This document shows positions 24,281-37,680 of a stretch of 64,000 nt of DNA, piece after piece. Numbering within the stretch: the first letter of the stretch is position 1; every line of letters begins with the position of its first letter. The notes beneath the pieces are model-generated. The model had not been told where the DNA came from. It saw only the letters and a list, made by a program, of their open reading frames with translations, and ran no database searches. The stretch comes from Phlebiopsis flavidoalba (Eukaryota; Basidiomycota; Agaricomycetes; Polyporales; Phanerochaetaceae): the NCBI GenBank assembly GCA_035772785.1, contig JAOCPU010000053.1, positions 62,001 through 126,000 of the forward strand, written 5' to 3'. The position numbers and the translations under genes were made by a program.

Positions 24281-26378
24281 TGATCAGGCCACCCTCGTAT
24301 TTATAGCGGATGAGTGCAGGCTCGGACACTGGCTAGTAGTGAGTACGGCGTCGACTGACTCTATTTTGCGGAGTGTGTTGACGTGAAAAACGGTGTAGAT
24401 CCAAGAGGAGGTCCAGCTCGCAATGAACGTCTGTCCATTTCAGTGATGTTTTTGAAAGTCTTTCATGCGCGCGATGGCTACAACTACCGCTGCAGCTTGT
24501 GGATAGCTCATGATTGGTACCGATACCCGATTTCAGGATTATGAACCTTGGAGACGCGAATATAAGTAAACACATCGTAGAGTGACAGTAGTATCTCAGT
24601 AACACTCGGTGTGGGTTGGAAAACAACCGTTGAACGGTGCCCGTAAGGTCATCAGAGACCGTTATCTGTGAATGACCTTTTCGGGCCAAGAGATAACGAT
24701 AAGCTGAGACATCAAAGATACCCACGGCCATCACCGAGGACCCGGACAGCTGGCTGGACTCTTCGCCGTCACCCCATGGTCCTCCAACACTCGAGACTCG
24801 TAGCTTCGATGGGACCATGACGTCCGTTGAAAACAAGGGTCTTGCTCCCGCGCTCACAGGAATTACTCATCACCTCATTGTGCCAATCTTGCGATATTGT
24901 CCGTCCACGCCGCCGACGAACGAATGCAATGCAAAGCGTTTGGCCGACCGGGTCGGCTTCCGCATGGGAATGAAGCTGGAATTTGCTTAGAGATGCTGCA
25001 ACGAATCGGATGGTGTCGGTAACATGCTCATGGTGCGTTCATGTTTCTTCTATGCCTCAAGGCCTCAATGCTCATGCAACCGACAGGAGTGAAACACGGT
25101 GGTTTCAGCGGATCTGTGGAGAGCACCCACTTCGCCTTCCAAATGATCACGATTGACCCAGGTCCCGACATCCGTAGATTCGAATTGCTCAATGCCCGCG
25201 CGTAAACGGTCTATCTTCGGCCCCAGCGCGGAGAGGTGTGCGCCGCGTGCTGTGTTGCAGATTTGTCCGACGCTGTCGGGTCTCGTTATGGGTTGTGGGT
25301 GCGTTATGTTACTGTTTTTCCTTTATACGTCCTTAAGCCTCAGCACGCAGCACACGGAAGTAGCGCACTACATCTCAAATGCCCACCGAACCCTCCGTCC
25401 CCCTGTCAAATCTTGTTGGCCCTAACCTTTTTGTACCATCTCTCGCTCACGTCCTCTACCTGCGCCTCGTGGAGCGGTACCGTGAGTATGTGAGTACCTC
25501 CCCTTTTGCGTTGCTCATCATTTGCTTAACATCGCGAAGTTCGGGAGATGGGTTGGTCATGCCAGAGGAGCACTTGTACCTGTTGGCTACGTTCCATTGA
25601 GAACCGCCCACACCGGAAGGTACGGTGTAGCGGTTTTGCTGTGCATCGAAGTGCTCCTTACTGAGTAATAAATGACTAGTCGACGAACGAACCATCAGGC
25701 AGTTGATGACACGCTCCTCAAATCACGCTGGCATTTTCCTGATTTTTACAGCCAAAACCGAGTGCAAGCGTGAGTATCCCGTATGAGCTTAACTGAAGTG
25801 ACGTCTGATCATTGAGTTCTATGTACTCTTAACAGTGCCCATCAATCATCCTATACATCCGCCACCGTGCCCACATGATTCAATGGATTGTGCTGATACT
25901 TGCAAGTCGTACGAGGCCATCGCAAGTGAGTCACGATGTGTTTCGTAACTTCACTTCACTGCATGGAGGCTTATTCATTCCTAGATATCATCAGTCTGAT
26001 TTCGCAACGTGGTCACCGTACTATGCTTGTCAGTAAATATCCATTCGGTCTCGAGGTTTGCAAAGCGGCTTACACTGTTGTCCAGTACAGCGCGCTGTGT
26101 GCCAGGATTTGTGATACCCGATCCATACATCCCGCGAAGCTGTTCGTTGCAACTCTGCCAAACAGCGTTTGGATCCTGGGGCTATCTGTCAAGAAACAAT
26201 TATCTTCCATACAGGCAAGCTTTTGGATTGGATTGCGTCACACATGTCCCTTCCTTTCGGCTCCGTACATCGCCCCTCATCGTCAACGGCATTTAAGGGC
26301 GCGCCAGGTGGGGGGAGCGCAAAGTAGGGATGTCTTCCCGCTGCATCCCGTCTACTCGCAATAGACGCACCGCAAGCC
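24281..26378. other. Unassigned region with a possible multi-exon plus-strand gene
   Basis: A 174-codon minus frame (24,333-24,857) shows GIFDVSAYRYLLARKG but no family I know. On the plus strand, between about 25,680 and 26,300, sense-like pieces are separated by good splice sites: ...FPDFYSQNRVQA before gtgagtat, then HPPPCPHDSMDCADTCKSYE before gtgagtca, then an exon after ttcctag. A Cys-rich piece with YSALCARICDT follows. This looks like a small secreted-type protein of unknown function, and the ends were not resolved. Confidence is low because the frames are short. Confidence 0.3.
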
Positions 26379-27762
26379 ATGTCTACGACAATTGTCAACG
26401 ATAGGGACTCCGCAATCAAGTACTCCGGGACTTGGGTCATCCAGGAATCTACATCCCATGAGGAATACGACCAGTATGTTTGGCGTATGAGATCGTTGGA
26501 AAATAGCTGACTCGTTGAAAAAGTACCAGCCATAGAGCCAATCCTAAGTGTGCCTTCACGTACACGTTCACAGGTACGTTTCTATAGGTTATCCTCTGTT
26601 TCGGGCCGTCAACGTTGATGCATCGCACCTAACGCAGGAACGGGCATTCAGGTGGTTGGGATGTTCCCTGCATGTACAAACTGTGTAGCTCAAACAACAT
26701 CAAATTTCCGTCGACGATGGCCCGTCTACTACCGTTGTACCCACCCTGAAAGCGGGTGAACAGCAGTTCAATCAAACCTTATGGGCGTCTCCTCCCCTGG
26801 CAGCGACTCAGCACACACTTTCCTTTACTGCCCTCGACGTTGACACCTCCATCCCATCCTTCTACTTCGACTATCTTTTAGTCACGTCGTCTCCAGCCTC
26901 CAAATCGGAGAGCACTGGAAGTGGCCCAGCGCAAATCCCACTGGCGATAGTTCGCTGCCGCCGCGCAACCTGCGATGACCTCGCAGCAGCAGCTGGCTAC
27001 ATCGTCGTCTGGAGCCCAAATTTTCTCAACGACTCCATTGTCATCGCCTTCACCCCCTGTAGCTGCAGCGTGTTTCGGAGTCTTCGCCTTTGACACAATC
27101 GGCGTTTGTCTTCGATACCCACTTCATCTACGAGTCTGTCAACAGCTCAGCCTTTATCCCGATTACCCTTCCAGTCGTCTCTGTCGTTCGAAAACGCGTC
27201 CGAAACAATTCTTCTAAAAGCTACGAGGCGAAGCTACGCAGACGCTTGGCATACAACATGGTGGACCAAGCTTAGTACCAGGTGCGCGACAGCAAGCCTC
27301 GGGGCCAATTCGGCAAGATGCGCATCCTACTCCCCGCCATCATCGCACCCTTTTGCGTCGTCATCATGTCCCTTGTCTGTCATATTCATGGCCGTACGAT
27401 ACAGAAGACAGCGGAGGAGTCGCCGCGTGCACATCAGCCCCTACACTAAAGATCCAGACGGTCAGGATGAGCGCATTCTTCGAGATCCTCCCTCTACGCG
27501 TGTTTCTGTGCTTTCCGAAGGTTCGGCATATACCCAGGACTGTGACCTTTGGAGCGTCCTCCAGCCCTCCCCCGCACCAAGCGAGTCCCCGCTGCTTCCG
27601 CTACCCGTGTTACGCAATCGCATCGCGGCGCGCCCTCCCCCACGAGCAACGCAGCAGATACTAAAAGGCCATCTCCACCGTCCTATACCCCTTCGGAGCG
27701 TGCCCCCGAGCATCTTAACAGCGGCGTCTTCGGATGAGCCGCCTCCGTCGTATCGCAGTTGA
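26379..27762 (+). pseudogene. VDDxDP single-pass membrane protein with tandem PY tail, copy O
   Basis: The ATG at 26,379 gives MSTTIVNDRDSAIKYSGTWV and exon 1 ends before gtatgttt. Exon 2 encodes NPKCAFTYTFTG and ends before gtacgttt. Exon 3 starts TGIQVVGMFPACTNCVAQTT and, after a shift, continues QISVDDGPSTTVVPTL, ATQHTLSFTALDV and SFYFDYLLVTSS (to about 26,890). The linker has Ser/Thr/Pro stretches in changing frames. The helix MRILLPAIIAPFCVVIMSL starts at about 27,318. The tail includes ERILRDPPSTRVSVLSEGS, a PSPPSYTPSERAP piece in one phase, and SSDEPPPSYRS-stop (27,760-27,762) in another. Four or so one-base corrections restore the family layout. The two PY motifs are about 20 residues apart. 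Confidence 0.65.
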
Positions 27763-29947
27763 GCCCTGGTCGCGTAGAGCAGGCGCAGCGTTACGCTCTG
27801 GTGTTCAATTAACCTAACGAGCACGCTTTACTACCTTCATCTCGAGATTCCCTCTGGCATTTGAGTGCTGCGGCCGACAATGCAGCCAGTCGCAGCTTAA
27901 CCTAGGCCACGGGATTACCAAATACCATCGATCGTGCCGATACACTCCCTAGGGTCAACCATCTCGTTAACATAATACCCTCGTTGGTCACTTCATCCGA
28001 CGACGCCCCCAATGAATCGACGCAGTGTGAGAGAAGCCCGTGCTGCTGAGGTCTGGGTTCTGAGGAGGAAACCGTTCGACGCAGTCTGATCGTATGCGTG
28101 GGCTACACAGTACGTGAGCACGGCTAGTGGGACTCATGAAACAAAATTCGTGCGTATGTCCTTCTTTTTCCCTGTCTTCTTTGGTACCAGTCCCCCTCTG
28201 CCCCTCTTCCCTCTTGCTTTCACCCTTTCACCCTTTTTCTCGCGCTCCTGTCCTCAATTCCTTGCTTCTCATTTCAGCGTTACTTTCCAGCCCCGCCTTC
28301 GCGCGAGGTGTTACATTCCTTTTCCTCAACCTCCTTGCGGCTACTACTCTTTCCTTTGCTTACCCTCTTTCATTTCCAAGGTTTATCCATCACTCGTGAG
28401 CTGTGCCATGGACGCTTGTTATCCTCGTCAGTCGATGGAATTAGGCTGCAGTCATATGGCTGACAAGAATATCATCGGCGTTGGTGCACGTGCGTGATTG
28501 ACGTATTCGCCGAAAGGTGCATCGTTTGCTGTAACAGGAGGCTGCTGCTGCTACGCCATGAACCTGTAAATGCCGATTCTTGAATAGCAGGCCACGTTGG
28601 TTTGTACTGCGCTGTCTATTTATGTCTTATGAGTGGTGGTACTGTTTATACGTTTCTTAGTCATCGTATACAATGCTATCGTCTCCAACTCTATTGATAA
28701 GCATTCTCGCAGCCTCATGGTTTGCACTGTCCCTATTTACGCTTTAGATACAGCCGGTCTCATATGGCGCTTCGCCTTTCGTGCCTCAAATATTTGTCAC
28801 ATAATCAGTCCCCGGTATATACTCACTAATGTTGTAAGAACGTATGGCGACGCTATCAGTTCGTCAAATCACATGAGCTATAATACATCTAGATCTGTTG
28901 TGTCCAACGTTGCGTTGCCTGCCTGAGCAAACCCCACAGGGCTGGGTCTAAACTCTTGGTCAGCACATAGTGGTCTGTAAGTCCTCGTGGATCATGCATG
29001 CAATTCGCTGACAATGGTACCCCAGGTGTGCACATCGTAGGGCGATTAAACATTTCAAAATGTCCCAACTGTCAAGCCGCTCTGAACACACAGCCACCTT
29101 CTTCGAACCAATGTTTGGGTGCTCTGCCAAAAAACGCTCATTTTACCTTGGATTTATCGAATCACTGACACCAGGAGGTAGGAACGCCACATGGCGAATT
29201 TCATGCGCGATTGTTGGTACGCTACAGGATCCCAGCATGAGTGCCACGATTGTATACGATACTGGCTCATCTATCGCTGGACTCATTCGCGAGTACGTGC
29301 TGCGGCGCAGTGATACTTCATTGCAAGGCTTTGAGCTGACATTCGCTAATCTCAACGGCCGGCATACACGCTTCATTTCTTCAGGCAACACATTGTTGCA
29401 ACCATCTTCACCCATAGCTGAATTCGCGTATTACACTTTCTAAGTGTAGCAAGTACACATCCTCAATGGCGATCGTTGCATTCCGCTGATGTTTTATTTC
29501 TCCTAGCTCTTTCTCTAACAATACGCGGTGCATTGCTCTACTTCAAGCTCAGTCATTTGATTTGGGGTTTGATGTCAAGGTAGGATGTTCATTTGGGTGT
29601 AAATCATGTGACAATTCTTCATCGAGGATGACTACATTCCTAGTTTTATCAACTCCACTTCATTGTAGCATCGTTCGCTCATTGCGGAACACAAGCTATT
29701 AACTTGACCTTTAAAGTTCAATGATGTGACTGACAGAGATGATCAGTAGAAGACGAGCCTGTCGGTAAGAAAGTACTATCATGCGACCGTTTTTCACTTC
29801 CTAATGATTCTCAATAAATTGGAATAACTCCGCCCGAGCTTCTATCGAATTTGTGAGAATATAAGAACGGAGGTAGGGTATACCCACAAGGCAGGTGACA
29901 GCTTTATTCTCACTTTTCCCTTGATTGAGAATCATTGCGATATTCCA
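27763..29947. other. No recognised gene; one unassigned ORF
   Basis: A 127-codon plus frame at 29,060-29,443 (contains WRISCAIVGTLQDPSMSATI and GFELTFANLNGRH) is the best coding candidate. It begins with an ATG and ends with a stop, has reasonable composition and is otherwise unassigned. A C/T-rich stretch at 28,150-28,400 resembles a fungal promoter pyrimidine tract. Nothing else can be supported. Confidence 0.3.
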
Positions 29948-31185
29948 ATGCCGGATCCAGAGAATATCGACGACAGGAACCCGGTAGAATAGAATACTTC
30001 AATGGTTGGGAGTGGACCACTGGCGGTAGCGCATCTCAATTCGAAAGGTTGGTTTTATTAAAGCATACGCGAATGAGGATGCCACTGTTCCTAACACAAA
30101 GGAACATAGAAGCACGCATAGAGCTCCATCAAAATGGAGCCAAGCTTCAATACAAGTTCACCAGGTAAATACCTCATTAACTGCTGCTAAAAAAAAAAAA
30201 AAAGATATGCTTGCATTTGATACTGTGAATTTCTCACGTCGAAAATAGGCACTGGAATTGCAATTTATGGAACTGTCGAAATGAGAGAGGATTGCAATGG
30301 CTGCACAGAACAAGAAGATGTCTACACTCCCATCCTAGATAATGCCGCGCTCGAGACCTATAGCATCAAAGCGGACCGATAACACGACATACAAACTACC
30401 CTTTGTTCACCTCGCAATTAATGCCGGACGGCGAGCATAATCTCACTCTTATTGTCCCCCCCACATAAAGGTAACCAGTCCCAAACCGGTTTTCCGGCTG
30501 GATTACATGCAAGTGAACGAAGGAGGACATGGCTACCACAAATTCCATCGGTTCTGCTTTCCCCCACACAGACACCATCTACCTCGGGCACAATGGGACC
30601 AGAGTCTGCGATCCCGGCTGGCTTCTACAGAGTCACATTCCGAGCATGGGCATGTCTCCGGGGGCTCAGGACTGGCCACTAAACTTCACGTCATTACTCC
30701 CCGCATAATAATCGTCCCTATCCCATCATTTCCGTGGCTCTCATCATTCTTGCAGCGTATATATGCAAAGGAGAAGGAGATCTTCTTGCATGAGCACACT
30801 CATTCCCTCAAACGCCATTCCAACATCAATTCAGTGAAAAGCACACGCGACACCATGCAGCCTTCGCTCCTCCCTCGTGCTCCTATTGACTCGGCCTGAG
30901 GAGGAAAGGCACTATAGAGTCCCCGCGGATATCACAACGACTATCATCCGCACCCAGTGAGCATATATCACCATTCAGTGATCTTTTTCCCCGTGCGAAG
31001 CGCGTTGGCCTCGGGGGTGGCGCTCCGCAGGCCTTTACAGAAGCCCTAAAGTGACATCGCCTCCGGCATACACCCCACCTACATTACTGTTGTAGCGTCA
31101 TGACCAGCCAGCAGACTCACAGAGGGTTCCGCCGCCATCATATCACGCAGACCTAATTGTGATTTCATCCGCGACGGGAGTGTAA
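29948..31185 (+). pseudogene. VDDxDP membrane protein with PY tail, decayed copy Q
   Basis: The ATG at 29,948 gives MPDPENIDDRNP and, after one base, RIEYFNGWEWTTGGSASQFE, the variant N-terminal signature. Exon 2 ends AKLQYKFT before gtaaatac; after an A-rich intron, exon 3 reads GTGIAIYGTVEMREDCNGC and PILDN. An FRLDYMQV piece near 30,495 marks the ectodomain end. The linker and helix are frame-broken: in one phase IISVALIILAAYICKGEG (about 30,727-30,780) is a fair membrane span. The tail shows SPPAYTPP (about 31,070) and VPPPSYHADL, and runs to a stop at 31,183-31,185. It is more eroded than copies M and O. Confidence 0.55.
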
Positions 31186-32235
31186 CTCCACATCAGGACG
31201 ATGAAACCTGAGTTGTAAAGGTGGACGTTACGGAGATATTCGGTCTTTATTCTGACGATGCAGCTTACCATTTTGCGAAACTGATTCAAATACCATGCGG
31301 ACAATCGTAGGGATGTATCACTATGGGCTGGTTACCCAGTTTCTGATTCCAAACGTATCCTATGTCTCAGCTTCTCTAGAGTAGTAACTCATCAATATCG
31401 TGGACTTTTTTAATGGAAAACCCCGATTCACTAAATACTTGTTACCGCCAATCAATTCCATCATTCGAAGCGTTCAGCCGGCTAACAAATTGTCAATTTT
31501 CGTTTAAGTAATAATACTTACCTATACCTCCCGTTGGAGATTCAGCAATGTTGGTGTCGACACCGGGCAGGCGGCACACCTTATCAGCGAGGATCAAAGC
31601 CGTAATCTCTGAATAACCGTTTTTGAAAGCAAAAGATAAATCAACTCTGATCGGCCATGCACCGAGGCATAAAAGCGGCAGCCTCCCCGAAGGAATACAC
31701 CTCCAATTTTTTTGAGTTTGAGTTTGGATACTCCTCTCTAGGCTCTGGTTTCACATAGGGATGCCCATTCCGAAGCATAATACTCTTCCACCCAGAATTG
31801 TCGCCATTCCACGTAGGTGCGTGCTTGTGTTACTGTTCTGCCCTTCACGCGGAACACTCTAGCCGAGTCAGTGGACGAAGTGGCCTAACTCGACACGGCC
31901 AAGGTTTACGTCCCTGTTCTTTTGCTGCTGAGGAAGCTCATAACCTGTGATGGACAGCAGCGGACGGCGCAGTTCTTCCCGCTCAGGGTGACGGTCGCTC
32001 TACCGTTTTGCTCCATTAGAGAATCTAGGGCCACCCCCCCCGGCCACACCTCTAGCGGCGAGCCGCCCTTTTTCAGGCCTGTGTCGAAGCTTCCTATCGA
32101 CCCGCCCCCCTTATCCCAACCGAGGACGCTCATCCTTTCTTTTTTCTCTTAATACGGAAGAGGCTTCATTTCCGCTAAAATCAGTTCTTTTCTCGGCTGC
32201 TTCTACACCTTGATCGTGTCCCTGGAAGCCCTCCA

Positions 32236-32352
32236 AGATTTCAGGCCTGTGCATGTAGAAGTTTTACAAAGAACCCGACATCTGTAACGTCGCTGTATTG
32301 TAAAACAGATGGGCCATCCTAGGAGCATTTTAAAAATGGGGTCCCATTTTTC
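32236..32352 (+). repeat. Left arm of diverged inverted repeat around AT-rich island
   Basis: Its reverse complement matches 35,030-35,146 over roughly 110 bp with small gaps. Shared blocks include ctaggatggcccatct, ttttacaatacagc and gttacagat. The two arms are about 2.7 kb apart and enclose the AT-rich island, as terminal or subterminal repeats of a DNA element would. The outer ends and target duplication were not found. Confidence 0.6.
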
Positions 32353-35029
32353 AGTGTGTTGCGTAATGTAGCCCCAATCAAAACAAAAAACATATTTCAG
32401 TTTAAGCACTTTAGCCATATGTTTTTGAATGGGAAGGAGCTATGTGGCTAAAAATAGAGTTTTCCTAACAACAAGCAACCCCATGGAATTTAGTGCGGAA
32501 AAAAGCGCTCAAAAAGCGCCAGGAACCGGTTCCCATCAAAAGCTTTGTGGCACTGATGGTGCCTGCTTCCAGATAAGATTCTTCTTCCATCAAAATTAGA
32601 TTAGATCACTTTGATGGGCCAGCTCCTCCTGGCATTATATTCCGCTTTTCCTGCACCATTTCTGCTGCTATTCCTGCCCTCCTCCTTCGTTCCCCTCCAT
32701 TCTTTCATGTAGGTTACATAGATATACATCTGTAGAGCTCAGATCTCGATTTTTGAGAGGTTCCATGATGTGCAGGGCCCACAGTAAAATAAATAACTAT
32801 CCGGCTATAAAATAATAAAAAAGCGGTCAAATGGCACATTGGGGGGTGTATACCTGGGGGAATGGGGGCCTATAAAAGGGCGGTATGCACTTGCCATTGA
32901 TATAGTTATACATTGGGTGCAGGATACAGAAATGAAGTTTGGAAGCTATCCAAGCACATCGGGCAACAATAGGGATATATTATTATTCTGGGGAAAAGCG
33001 GAAAAATAACTATTTGGGCAGGTTCCCTTGGGGGTATTATTGGTCTGGGGTGTTCGTTCGTTGTAACTATCTAGGATATTCATATAGCATTGGAATAGTG
33101 TACCTCACACAACACTGGAACACCAGGGGATCAATACAGCACATGCTACACCCTGATATATACCCCAAAATGGGTGGTACCTAGCATAAAAGCGAAAATG
33201 CGCATTTATCCCTGGGCTCTACAGCGCGGTGGATACCTTCCGGCTGTTTTCTATATACTCCTGTGCATGTAGGGACATGTGTCGGGAATTAGTTCACGAA
33301 GCTTTAGAACAACTTCCCAGGTTGCTGCAGCCCTGTAAACCCAAAAAAAGCGTCATTTAGGGTTTAAAAAAGCAAAAAACATGTGCACCTATTCACACAC
33401 AGAGAGCAGTTATAATTCTATTCCAGCTGTAGAACACATACTACATACCTCCCACACATGCTACAATTTAGTTTACATCAATCGCCTCAAGTGGGTTGGA
33501 AAGATGTGCTACGTGTACAAGAGAATGAACATGGGGTTAACATGAAAATCTCTGTATAATTACACAACTTCCTGTACTGTTTCTATGCTCTGCAGCCTGT
33601 ACATGTCCCCTCCTTTCTCAAATTTTGTATATAAGGGTTTCAGGGGATGTTGTAGGAATACGAATGGAGATATCAGCTGAAGCTTTATTTGTACTGCAAT
33701 ACCCATGATTTGGGCTTAACCCTAAAATCCGAAAATAAGCCGCCAGGATAATCGACCAATGATTCCTTGAGAGAATCGCAACTAGCTACAGTCTCGATCC
33801 CCATTGGCTTTCCGGACGAATTTATCTACATGTACTATGACAACCTATAGGGACTTTCCACATCCACTCAAAATATAGCAGACTATTGATCTGGCACGGG
33901 TTACTAGGGGGAGGTAGCCATCAATTCCGCAAAAATATGTTCTCACATGCATACATTTTAAATCTTTGTATCGTACATGATGGATAATACTTCTAAATGG
34001 TGTATCTCATGGGGACAATTGCCTTAGAACATCCCCAATCAGCTATAGGAAGCAAGTGCGCAGACCGCCCAGATTCTGAAAATACCGGAAATCGAACAAT
34101 TCCCAGGAATGGGAATGTCTCAGATGATGTTCCTATGTTATGGGCATACTCAGAGGACATAGAGGAGTTAAACGAGAAGCATCCAAGGCAGGGGAATGCA
34201 GGGGAACCCAGGGTACCCTATTGAAAATCGCGGGGGAAAAAAATCGAAATAAAATCAAATAGATTAGTAGCACCCCTGACAGGCTAAAAAAGATATTTTT
34301 TTGTCGACGTTTTGTTTCCTTATTGCTCTTTTTTTTTTTGTTTGTGTTTATTTGATTTTCTTTTTCAACACTTTGTTCATTACTATTCTTTTGTTGTTGT
34401 TTTTCTAGTAAAGATATTGTATATTGATTTCTTCTTGTTTATTTTTTTTTAATCGTCTTATTTTGGTTGTTTCTTATTTAACATTTCTTATTCAGCTTTG
34501 ATGCTAAGTTTCCTCCATACATTTTTATATTTTCATAGTTAGTATGTGGAATTCCTGTGCTGGTGAGCATGTTTCTAAACATGACCTACAGGCTACTCAA
34601 ATGACAATACTGCGCCCTAAATAAGCAAGGGGGAAGCTGGGGCTGCGACTATGCGCGGCCAAAGTGCATCCCAAAACCGACTATGAAAAGATGGTGAAGC
34701 GTATTGCCATTCAACGTGTCCCAGCCTAATTGGCCGCAAAGGCGCGCATATGTGGGTCCAATCAACAGGGTCCACGCGCCTTCGCCGCGCCTTTTGAGGC
34801 GCTTCGATATTCGCGCTGCAAAAAGTCCGTGTTAAGGACAAGATTGATGGGGCATCATTAGCCTCATTCATGTCTCCACCAAATTTTGTCCATGCTGATA
34901 TGGTGAAGAAGCCAACGAAAGCAGGCGCCTTCAAAACAGAAAATTACCCAACTGTTGTGGAAGGTCGTTCAGACCTTTGTGATAAAACTACCCGCCCATT
35001 TTAAAAAGGATGTCTGCGCCCCGACGCCT

Positions 35030-35146
35030 CGATGGGACCCCCTTGTTTTAAAAGGCTCACTAGGATGGCCCATCTATTTTACAATACAGCCAGTTACAGA
35101 TCTGTGGGTGTTTTGTAAAAGGACTACATGGTCTGGTGCAAGATTC
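35030..35146 (-). repeat. Right arm of diverged inverted repeat around AT-rich island
   Basis: Complement partner of 32,236-32,352. The best-kept core is the 16-base block ctaggatggcccatct followed by ttttacaatacagc. Beyond 35,146 the similarity fades, so the true element boundary is unknown. Confidence 0.6.
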
Positions 35147-36760
35147 CTGCCCACCGGTCAACGAACCTTTTCGCAGCACCTACGCACCAACTTCACAAGT
35201 TTTATCTTCCGCCGCCATTGTACGAGCAAAACTTTTCAAACCTCTTCTGGAGGTATGTTTTATCTCTGAGTACTGGTCGTCACAGCTCAGACGTGAAACC
35301 GTCATCCGCCGCGTCAAATACGGCATGAAAGGCATACTCGCGCATCCTGCCTCATCCTCCTCCTTACCCTTCGTGTGCTTGCACTGGGCACCATGAAGTC
35401 GTGCCACCCATCCTCGAGAGTGTACCATACATCTCGACCAGGCCCATCACTACTCCTGGCAGGAGCGGTAAACTACATACTGGCATCGTCAGTTTGCGCA
35501 TCCAACAGGAGCAGCGCTGTAGAAGGCAAACGAGAATCGAATGGAGTATGGACATGTAACAAGCACCAGCTAGGAGCCAACCGTGTGCATGAAGATTCAT
35601 TGCCATGGTGGCATGGCATGGTAGACATGGTAGACATCCACCACATAAGCCTTCCCAGATATGCGTGGTACAGCCCATATCTCCCTCCCCGCTTGGACGC
35701 TACCGTTCATCCTGTCCGCTGTGGAGGGAGTTTTGCCTGATGGTCGCTAAACGGTTACGGTGGGGCGATGTGTGAAGAGAAAGGAATAGTGTAGTGGCCG
35801 CGTGGATCTACAGACCGTGTGAATCGAGATCGTCGGACCGGAAACCACCTAACGCGCAAGGGACAAACAGTACTCTCGATTGCTGGAGCCTATACGCGCG
35901 CCAGACACTACGCGAAGAGAGCACGAATTCGAGAGCGAGGAGGAGAGACGGGCAAGACGAAAGCGAAAACGCGTGTAAACGTAACGTCGGGCGGTTGCGT
36001 GTATGCGAGGGGGGAAAACTTGTTTCGGGAGACGGCTGAGGCCCGTCGTCTATATACATGGTATCCGCCGCCGCTAACACCGTTCTCTCGGCTCGGCCGG
36101 GGGTTATCGTTCATCTCTATCGTACACATCTGAATGTAAAAGAATCGAAGGCGCGCTCGAATCGGGCAGGTCGTGACAGGGAATGTAGTTCGGGAGCGGC
36201 GGGAAGTGGCACAAAAGCGGACGTGATGCGCAAGAATGTTGAGAAAAGGAAAACCTGGGATTCCCTCGGCTTTGATGCGCTGTTGAACGTGCGTCTTCGG
36301 CGGCAGTGGCTCGGCGCGACAGACGGAACGACGCGCTGCGTTATTTTACACGGGTTCGCGATCCGACGCCCGAAGAAACGCGAGGCGAAAGGCGGCTAAC
36401 GTGGCGTCCCATCCGTCTGCGCTTAACGTCCGACGTCGTCCGCATCGTTGTCCGCGACATTGTTTTCTCCGCTCCGGAATCCTACAAGACATAAGAAATG
36501 GGTGAGCATGCATGTGGGACAAGACATAAGAAAAAGAAGATAAAAAAAAGAAATACACCGAGCCCGGACCAGTCCCTTCCACCGAGTGTGCTCTCCCGAT
36601 CGCATGCGCGTGAACCTTGACGCCACACTTAGAGTCGGGGTGGCGCTGCTCGGCGCCGGGGAATGCAGGGGACGGAGGGACTTGAGAGCGGGGACGGCGC
36701 GATGCCCGACCGCGGAGGGGTGCGCATATTCCCGTGCAGCAAAGACGTCGCTGATGCCGA

Positions 36761-36820
36761 TGACGTCATTGAGCAAGGTTCTGAGCGACGGCTGTGAATA
36801 ACTGACAAGAAATGACGTCA
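36761..36820. promoter_or_regulatory. Two TGACGTCA (CRE-type) palindromes 52 bp apart
   Basis: Exact TGACGTCA octamers lie at 36,761-36,768 and 36,813-36,820. This is the consensus site of CREB/ATF-type bZIP factors. No recognised gene start lies close by on either strand, so a regulatory role is only a possibility. Confidence 0.35.
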
Positions 36821-37572
36821 TGGTTGTGACGGGATGATAGTAAAGGAAAGATAAAAAAAATGAGAATATAGTGTTTTTACGCGTCAGGCAGGGATTACCT
36901 CCACACCGCGGAGGTGAGCTAAACGTATGCCCAGAACCAGGGGTCATATGTTCGGGCGCAGGCTCACTACTAGCCTAAGGCACAACGACTATGTCAATTT
37001 CCACAGCTTTGTGGTCTTCGCGGAGGGGCGAAATCGAACCCCAGGGGGTCACCATCGTATCCGCACAATTACCCCGTCTTCACCTTAAACCTCAACACCA
37101 TACTTCGCGGCTTCTCCTCGTTCGAGGGCCCCGACACTGCCATGTCTCCCTACCGCGGTCTTGCAACATCCAGCTCTACACCGACATATGGAAAAAAGCG
37201 TTTTGTCCAGACACACTCACCCATGTATATAAGCCACTTCCAATCGCTCAGACTAATAGATACCAGAGGTGGTGTGATCTCTGTGCCTATGAACCGTCTA
37301 TACCAAATGAAACGTCTCGCGCTTTGATCGATACCACGTGGAGCCTCCGGGCCGCCAGCGTTAGTCAACCCAGGCCAGAGCGACACACTCTGTATCTCTC
37401 CCCACTACCTTCATCTCATAGCGCGCCCTCTATAGCCTCCCTCAAGCCCGTCCCCGACGTCTGATGCCAGGCTCAGAGCTATGAGCCCTTTGTCCCCATT
37501 CAAGGGCAAAAGGATGGGAACTTTGAGGGCCGGCGTCAGACTCGGAACCCCACTGCCAGTGGGCTTTGCACG

Positions 37573-37680
37573 GAACATGAAGACTGCCCACGGTCGTTGG
37601 TGGCGATGTCGTGTGCTAGAGTAAGCTTCCATCTCTACATCAGCGCAACTACTAGCCTAGCGATGAATACACAGTCATCG
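37573..37680 (+). repeat. Exon-intron module, direct copy 1
   Basis: It begins gaacatgaagactgcccac, continues gtcgttgg, then an intron-like stretch from gtaagctt to actagcctag, and ends in cgatgaatacacagtcatcg. A second direct copy is at 38,760-38,899. The conserved splice signals suggest a duplicated exon-intron-exon piece, or the repeated end of a mobile element. Confidence 0.6.

Larger units (their letters stand above)
31186..37572. other. Gene-poor region with AT-rich island
   Basis: From about 31,190 to 34,600 the sequence is conspicuously AT-rich, with A/T runs at 34,280-34,460 and no convincing coding frame. TATA-like boxes occur at 32,870-32,885 (cctataaaagggcgg) and near 33,630. Diverged inverted repeats frame the island (listed separately), so it may be a large non-autonomous element. 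From 35,760 to 36,950 the sequence becomes GC-rich with long overlapping frames on both strands and two TGACGTCA sites. The frame at 36,991-37,464 is unassigned. Confidence 0.45.

Noticed and set aside
37020..37060. Possible tRNA T-arm (complement of gaaatcgaacccc)
   Set aside because: No matching acceptor, D or anticodon arms could be placed around it on the minus strand.
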